Below are positions 46,701-55,700 of a DNA stretch of 64,000 bases, in pieces. Source of the stretch: Plumapathes pennacea. Its lineage: Eukaryota > Cnidaria > Anthozoa > Antipatharia > Myriopathidae. How positions within the stretch are numbered: position 1 is the stretch's first letter; each line of letters opens with the position of its first letter. The position numbers and the translations under genes were made by a program. The DNA lies in NCBI GenBank assembly GCA_964036295.1, contig OZ038466.1, positions 16,402,001 to 16,466,000 of the forward strand, written 5' to 3'. The notes beneath the pieces were generated by a model. That model saw only the letters and a program-made list of their open reading frames with translations. It had not been told where the DNA came from and did no database searches.

Positions 46701-49700
46701 ATTGAACAACCGTAATATCCGTGAAATTATCCGTCCACACCAAAACGAATCTGGCAGGCGCTTTGAAATGTTTGCGTTTTCACCCGTCCACACGTACTAC
46801 GGATAAACGTCGTATTCAGAACTGAGTTTCCACTCTGGAGAACGTTTTCAAAAGTTTTCGTTTTCGTGACCGTATTCACCGGATACGTGCGGACGGAAGG
46901 CCAATCCGCAAAGAAAAGTTTTCGTAGAAAAACGGGTGTGTGTGGACGGGGCCTAAGCCATGTCGTGCTGTTCAGTTCGGTTCCGTTCAGTGCCGTGCCG
47001 GAACATGCTCCAGTGACTTTAACTGACCTGTGCTGTGTTGCGCTGCTATTGGTGTCCGTTTTGAGTCAGCAACACTCACCTGGATACAATTCTCTTGTCG
47101 TGGAAGATCTGAAGACACGTTCACCGTGATGGGTGAGCCGTGAAACGAGGCTCCGTGAGGAAGCAACGTTCTGGGGCCCAAGTGATGATCCTGCGGAACA
47201 GTGGACACAAATACGTAACTAAACAGAAAAAAGTGTTAACGGAGTGACAGAGTGAAACAATCATGTAAATAAACAGCAAAGAACGTAAATATAGCATAAG
47301 AGTAACGGCGTCTCTTCCTTTGTTCCAATCTCAGTTCTCTTTTAACACTTTCGTCCAAGGCACAGTGAAAGCGTGCTTTACACACTGAAAGTCTGGCTAC
47401 CTGTGTGGTTCATATAACTAGAAACTTTTGAAGTTCGTATAACCCCTAAAATGATATCGTTAAAATCGATTCTGCATCAAAGAACAAGTAGAATAGTAGA
47501 TTATTTCTTGGTTTGAACGTTGCCCCTACGAGTTATAAAGCTTTATATTTCGCATATGCTAATGTCGTGACGTTAACTAAGGCATTAATTATTATACAAA
47601 AACTTATTGGTAGAGATAAATTTTACGTTATATTTGAAACCTGTACAAATGATTTTAGCGAATCTTTTCTCTTTTCTCTGAAAATAACTGTCTCAATTAC
47701 AAGGGGAAAGAAATAATACAAAATTCCTTACATGACGTCGAATTATTAGCATATTCGTAATCTAAACATGTATAACTAAAAGGCGCAACATTCAAACCAA
47801 AACAATTTCTGCTAGTCAACTACTTACTTGATGCAGAATCTCGATTTTAAGGATATTATTTTGGGGGTAACACGCACTTTAAAGAAGGTGAAAAGCAAAC
47901 CTCCACGGTGATAATGTAGTGTTCCACCAACATCAGAAGTCTCTCGATACCCAGCAACTGGTTTGCCCTGAAACAAGGAGTCACTCACGTATGAAATAGT
48001 CATATAGAACTTATTCATTCGTGATTCTTAAAATAAACAAACTGCTCAACAGCACATGTAAATCCACATTTCTGAAAAGTTATAGCGTATAAAATGAAAT
48101 CTCCAAAAGATATCGACGACGAGATTTATAGATATTAGTAGTATGGGTTTGTATAGCCATGAGTACAGCAAATATTCATAATCCTGTAACAGAAGATGTT
48201 TGTGTAAGTAACATATAGAAGTTAGAAAACAAAATGATATTTTCCTGGAAAGTTACTGACGTTTTAGACTGGAAAAAAAAATTAAAACGTGGCTCTGTAC
48301 GCACGGCTGCAAAATCCCATACTTAAGTCTGTATCAATTTGCGTCTCCAGTATCTTTTTGAGACTTCATGTGAAAGATCTCAGTTTGCTAATTCCAAAAC
48401 TCGCGCCGAGCGTGTGTAAGGTGTTTTGCAGGACATGCTTGCGTGACCAAGTAACAAGACAATCACTGACCTGCCAGGCAAGGAGGGGAGGGGCACGTCG
48501 GGAGCAATTGGTGCTGTTGCTGCCGTTGTGGCGCTACACGCAACTTGTGCGATCGACGCGTCGCCAAGAGAAGACATAACCTGGTGACGAATAGCAAATA
48601 CCTTATACAAAGAGACGCCACGGGGATTAAATGACCACTGATACAGAGAATACTCTGAAGTCTGAAACGAGTGGACAAAGAGTGGACAAAACTAAAGCTG
48701 CGTTTGGACGAATGCGTTTTCACCTCTCGGTTTTGCTGTTTACACGGAAGCAGAAAGCGTTTTGAAAGCGATCAATTCTCGGCTGTATTTTCCAATCGAT
48801 GCGTTTTTACTGTCGATTTCAATCGTTTTCGTGTAAACGGAAGGTGAAAACCCATCCGTGTAAACGCGGCCTCACAGAAAATCCGATGAACGCAGACTGC
48901 AACTATAACTGACCACTCTCCGTAAGTTCACGGGAACAAAACCGCAATCTTAAACTTAAAATGTTGTGGACGAAATACTGGCAGTTTGTAAAACTAGTAC
49001 GCATACCTCCAGGCGTTTGTAACACTCCAAGATGAACTTCTTGTGAATTGTCACAGGGTCCTGGGAAACAAATGCGCACACAGATAATTTGAACGACACT
49101 TACACTGACTTACAAAACTTACAAAAAAAAAAAAAAAAAAAAAAAAAATGAGTGACAAAGTGAGGATAGGAGCTTGAGCTTACAACTAAATTCTCCTTAC
49201 CGTATGGTATGTCTTTATAGAGAAAATGAAAAGAGAAGTTTGAAATTATTGATCACCATTAGAGTTAGAGGGTAACACCATTTCATTCCTTCATGCCCTT
49301 TAATAGTTTGGCCAGGCTATAACAGTAACTTAAACACCTACTGCAATGATACGAACCCTCTTAAGTTTGGGACAGAGCCAGGTGTAGGTGAGCTGCATGA
49401 GGTTCTTCACAGCTAACATAGCAATATCCTCAGACAGAACCTCCAGCGCGATCCTCCACAGATAGTCCAGTCCCGTCAGCTCCGTTTTCTCCACAGCGTA
49501 TGTGTTAGTGGCCTTCTTTAGTTTGTGGTCGTTCTGGTTAACTTTTTCAAAGAACGTCTTGAAGCATGCAAAGCCTGTCATAATACAACACAACGCCCAG
49601 GAGTCAAAAAATTGCCCCGAGAAATAACCACAATAGGGCCGTTGATACGAGAGAAAATAAGCCGAGCATAGGCCGCAGCTTACAAAAGACGTGAACACCT

Positions 49701-52700
49701 CGTATAAATGGCACGAAATCCACGTTCACGGCTTACACAAGCCGCAGCTTATCCTGGCCTAGGGGTTTGAAGCTGTTCTTATCTAAGCCGCGGCCTACCT
49801 TGGACGTGAAACCGCGAACCATTTACACGAGCAGTTCGCGTCTTGTGTAAGCCGTACTCGTTTAAATGGGTCTGTTCACGTCTTATGTAAGCCGCGGCTT
49901 ATTTTCTCTCGTAAAAACGGCCTCAATGTTCAAACCGGCCACACAAAAACCACACAAACAACGACTCTACCAAGATGTTGGGCCGTGTTTCAAACAGTGG
50001 CTTAGAGATGAAGAATGCTTTTACTGAAACCAGTTCAGTAAATGAACTGCACCTAATCTGAACCTTCCACTGCTCACTGAACTCAGCAAGTAAAGGAATG
50101 TACCTTTCATGGAAAGTTTTCCAGGGTCTAGCTTCAAGATCTTGCTCGTAAATATCTGTGCCTGGGTTTCAGAATCCAGATCACCGAGGCCTTTATGGAA
50201 CCAATCAAAACAGATCTGCAGAGGGAAGACAATTAGAACAAACCGCACAAACTTGAAGGACGGAAGGACACATGATTCATGAACTAAACACCAACATTGT
50301 CAGAGCAATAGAGCTACAATCGTACATGTACTCACCTCTCTGTCAAATTCGCAAGCATTTGGATTCACCACCAAGCATTCCCAGATATCTCTGGTCCTGT
50401 GCCACGGCAGATACAGTGAACCCTCCTGCAGCACAAAAGCCAGGAAGCGCAGATGAATGTTGACACACTCGCTGTGGGTGTACCGTCCCTCTACCTGTGT
50501 ACCCTCGTGAAGGCTCCCGCTCTCCGCGGCATTGCAAGCCAGATGATGACAGTGAACAAGGCTTGTTGTCGTCAGCTTGATAATGTCGTAATTCTTGTTC
50601 AGTTCCTGGACAATACCCTGTGACGAAGGACGAACAGATTGAAGGGTTTAAAATCTTGGAGGGAGGACAGCGAGAGAAGGGGTTGTCCCCAAACTTCTGC
50701 GCTTCTTCACAGGCTGGTTTTCTGAAGTAACTCCATGGAGGAGTGACCTCATCAGCCTGCAATGCGTTCCCATACATTCAGGCTAATTTTCATTCGGGAG
50801 TAGGGCAAGTAAAAAGCTGTGTCTCAAAGCCGAAGCGACTCGCCAAAATACTGCACGACTCGTAAAAATAGAGAATAATACATGGGTGCGCGGAGGTATG
50901 AAATTTATTTTCGAGTGCTCATCTCGATGTCTCACAAGTGAGCGAAGCGAATTATAAACTCTCGTGTGATACGGAGATTTCCGCCACAAAGAAATGCGAT
51001 AACATGCAGGATCACTGCTTGGCTGATAATCAACACGTAAAAATACCGTATCTTTACGTGTGTTCAGATACGACATTTCTCAGTGGCGGAAATCTCTGTA
51101 TCACACCTTCAGAGTTCATATGATAAAGAGCCGCACTACACGCTTACCAGTCTAATAAGTTACCCTGTGGTACAAAGGGAGATGCACAGAATCGGTGAAA
51201 CAGACAGTTCTAATACCTTGTCGTGTTTAAACTGCTTGCTGACCATTCCTTTGCAAATCTTGAGCAGCTGACGCATGGCAGGCACAATACATGCTCCTTT
51301 CTTGATGTCCTCCACACACTTGATGGCATAACTCTTCTTGATCTGCTCCTTGACTGTGAAAGAGTCACTCAGAATCTCAATGTGAGACCTGAGAGCCTGG
51401 TCCACCATCTCAGTGGTCAGTGAAGGGAGGTGAGACAAGCTCCAAAGTAAGTCCAGCACCTGAAGGAGCGGTTCATCAGAAGACAAGATTAAAACGAGAG
51501 AAGAAACGAACGGGAAAGAAAAAGAAGGAGGAAGAGAAGGTGAGACAAGCTCCAAAGTAGGTCCAGCACCTGAAGGAGCGGTTTATCAGAAGACAAGATT
51601 AAAACGAGAGAAGAAGAGAGGAACGGACGGGAAAGGAAAAGAAGGAGGAAGAGAAGGTGAGACAAGCTCCAAAGTAGGTCCAGCACCTGAAGGAGCAGTT
51701 CATCAAAAGACAAGATTAAAACGAGAGAAGAAAGAAATGACAACATAAGACAAGAAGAAAGAAGAAAGATGTAAAAATGGTACTCAAAAGATGTCAGTTA
51801 CGATTTTTCACATCTGACCTTAGTGGTAATTCTGCTGACCCTAGCTTCTTTACCCATTCTCCCAATCAAAATCAGAAGCTTTTCCTTCATGCGGTCACTT
51901 TCTGGGCCCCAACTCTGTCAAATGCAAACTGATGACATTAGGCTAATAGTAGATAATTATACAGACAACAAAAGTGCAAAAAAGAGCTAGACTGACACAA
52001 AAAACTGATGCAATGAAGATAGACAGAGGTATAGTTCCAAAGACAGTCAGACGTACAGACAGTAGTGCAGCACAGGCATAGATGCAGACAGTACGCTACC
52101 TGCTGTATGAGTACAAAGAGATGATCCAGTTGAGAAGAGTTGAATCTGACTGCTGCTGTGGCCAGAATATTATGGATATTATCTACTTCTGTTGGATGCT
52201 TACCAACCTAAGAAGAAAGCAAAATGCTATAGACACCATCTGCCAGAGATAAACAACACTTCATTGTATTATTCATAAATGACACACCAGTCACACAACA
52301 CAACACATCACATCATGCAACTATTAGTGGAAATAAATGTTTCTGATTCTGCTGTAATTCTGTGATGCATAGTGATGTGTGATGGGATCTCTCTGTATAT
52401 TGTACAAAATTAAATTACAGGAAGAAAAGTAATGGTGAATGTTGACTAGTGGAGGCTGTACAGGCAAAAACCACATCACATATGCTGCAATATACTGTAC
52501 ACTTAACAAGAATGACGGTGTACAATATTTATCGTACCAATACCCAAAACACAACATACCTGCATCTTCCATATCGTTGTGAGTTCATCAGAAGATAGTC
52601 TCTGACCCAGAAACTCAACCAACACCTTAAGTCTGTCACAGTACTGAGACTGATGAAGATTACCTACAAGTGAACAAGTCACCAGAAACAAGCTCATGAT

Positions 52701-55700
52701 TACTATGCTGTACTGTGATGAGCGGAAGAAGAGAATTGAAGGGGAAACAATGACAGGTTTATCAAGTTACTCACTTTCAAAAGCAACTGACAAAACTCTA
52801 TTTTCCAAGAACCACTCAGTTATGACATCCTGGGATATTCTTGACTTGCTGCTTTGTGCCTTCTCAGAGTCATCAATTAGTTTACACACCTATGAGTGGA
52901 CATTGTCAGACAATATAAATACTGTATTGCAACAAAGCAGACTACCTAAACATGGAGTACATGTTCAGCTCGCAGCTCTGGCTATGTTGTGAAATACCTG
53001 CACAATTAGGCAAGGACCTGTTCGCACAAGACTAGATACAGTAACTACAAATAAAACTAAGCTTTCTAACCCCAAAAAATCTGCCAAAAATTTCCTAATC
53101 CAAATCACTAGTAAATTTTTAAACCCAAAAAAGACCTTTGCACCTCCCAGTCCCCCCTCCAGGGTCTCAGTGCTGCTGCATATGCTCCTCTCCCCTCCCT
53201 GATCCACAGAGCTACAGTGTACAACTTTAGAGATTTGCATAGTTCAAACTGTACCTCTTTCAAAGAATTCATTTTTGCATTAAAGTGAGGACTCTTGAGC
53301 ATCTTCAGGGCCACTCCAAGCCTGAGTGCATCAACTTCTTCCACTTCTTTAGGCCACAGCTTCAAGCACAATTGCTTTACTGTTGTTAACAAGTCAAATA
53401 CCTGACCCACAGCCTAAATTAAAAAAGAAAAAAGAACATTAGATCATCAGTCACTGACTTACTACACTTGTACTCACTCGCTCACTCACTGCTTGTTAAC
53501 CCCTTTCACTTCTAAACTCAAACTGCAGATTCTCCCAACCTTTCAAGAGTAAAATGTATGAGTAACGTAGTGAGAAATGATAGTTCAATCAGCTTTCATC
53601 TGAGCAAGGTATTAAATGCCAAGTTCTCTTGATTGTATGATATGTCTCTGGTGAAAATTGAAGTTGATCACTCTTGGGAGTGAAAGGGTTAACTCATCCA
53701 GGCACTCTACACTGCTAACCCACTCAATTGAAGCAACTTCACTCACTCACTCAATAAACCTAACTCAGTCATTCATTCAGTTACTCGCTGCCTTACAATA
53801 CTATAAGTTAGTACAGCCTTATTCACTCACTGACTCTCACCATACAAATAACTATTGCATGTTAACATCATACTGTGTGCATATACAGTGCATGTAAAAT
53901 TAGTAGCAGCACACGGAAGAAAACGACAAACACCGCAGACTGTCTACAGTACCTTTTGTTTCAGATCCTCATCTGTCAGTTCTTGAATAAAATGAAGGAT
54001 CTTTTCTAGCACACCACCAAACTCAGCCTGTAATCGAAACAAGCAGACAAAGCCTAAAACTCTGTCCAAATGAGATGCAAGTCGACGCAAGTTTTCAAAC
54101 TTGTGCAGACTTGCGTTTCGTTTAGCCACCAACTTACATGGACTTGCATTGAATTTGAACACGTTCAAATTTTCATGCAAGTCAACACAAATTTTTCACC
54201 TACAAAAGTTTTCACCTGTAAAACAGCAAAGAGTGCATAAGCAAAGACAGGTCTAAACCAAAAAAAAGTTTAATATGAAAGCCTACTCATTAAGCTCCAG
54301 CTCAAACAAGACATCTGACTTGGATTCTGACTTAGAACCATAAAAAAGTATCTGCAAAACTTGCATGAACTTGCACGAGCTTGTATTTCATTTGGCCACC
54401 ATGTTGCAAGTCAATGCAAGTTCACTGTCAAGTCAAACTTGCATCGACTTGCATCTCATTTGGAAACAGAACAACAGGTCTAGGTTAACCAAAATAATTT
54501 TGGTCAAAGACAAATTTTAAAAACGTTTGTTTTAGCTCAAGACATGGCAAGGAAGCTGTTCTATGAGCAAAGCGAGATACAAATTGAAAATACCATATAG
54601 TTACTTACAGCTACTAGACTTGCATTGAGGTAATTTGCACACATTCCTAATGGTTTTAACAATGCTGCCAACATCTGGAAAAGAAAAAGAATGAGTTCCC
54701 AGCTCAAAAGTACACAGCAAGAAAGTCCTTTTCATTTGTGTTACAGTAAATATCACTCTCTAGTCTTATCTTGTTCCAGTGATTAGGAATTCAGTGTCGT
54801 ACACTTTTATTTTGTTGTTTCTGGAAGGGCGTGAAATTTACGTGTTAATTCAGAGTATCCACTAAATACAGCTGAAAACAACAAAAAATGTCTACTGGGA
54901 CTGTGCGAAGGGTTACTGCGTAGATTTTGGGATTTTGACAACTATCTGCAGGGTGACCTCTTAATACAAGTTTCACTGGATAGTTACTCACTGGGGCCTC
55001 CAGTTTCTGAGCTGATTCAACTTGCTTCTTGATCTCATAAAATCCTCCTAGTTCTGCAAACTAAATACAAGACAACTGCTAAAACATACATAAGTAGAAA
55101 TTAAATGTAAGTTAATATCTTTAACTGCAATCAGGATATCAGACAGCCAACCACAACATTGTATTTTGTGCACTGTATCCTTACCCTGTTAACAAGATTA
55201 ACCAGCCAGCCAAATGGATCCTGCAAAGACAAGACACCTGTCACAACTTTCCATGATACAGTAGACCAAAAAGAATACCGAACTATTGAACTAGCCACAT
55301 TTGAACACCAACCCATAAGTCTCGTGTCTGAAATCAAAATATATTATGTCCTTCGTCACCCTCTCACTCTCCCAGTGCTCGACATTAAGGTTTTAGGATG
55401 GTTGCCCTTTGGACTGTAGATTGACTTCAAGCAATAGAAAGTTTCATAATTTCTGGTTGCCCAGCCCAGAATTTACCTGCCCGACCAAAAGTTTTGGTTG
55501 CCCTGGGCAAGCGGGCAAGCGTTAATGTTGAGTGCTGCTCTCGTCTGCCAGTACTCCTCAGTTATATGTATACACACTGTAATTTAGTTACAGTAACTAA
55601 TGTTGTCTCAAGAAAGCCATAGATAGGTCAGTTTGATGTCTGCAGACATTGCATGATCAAAATATTTTTATCTGTGTCATGTACAGTATGACATACACGG

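Noticed and set aside
46181..46743. Repetitive Tyr-Gly-Thr frames across the CCGT region
   Set aside because: They are translations of the degenerate minisatellite in several frames, so low complexity explains them.
50343..50777. Open minus-strand frame of 144 codons over USP24 exon 15
   Set aside because: It is an out-of-frame shadow. The correct frame across 50336-50617 matches USP24 and keeps splice phase.
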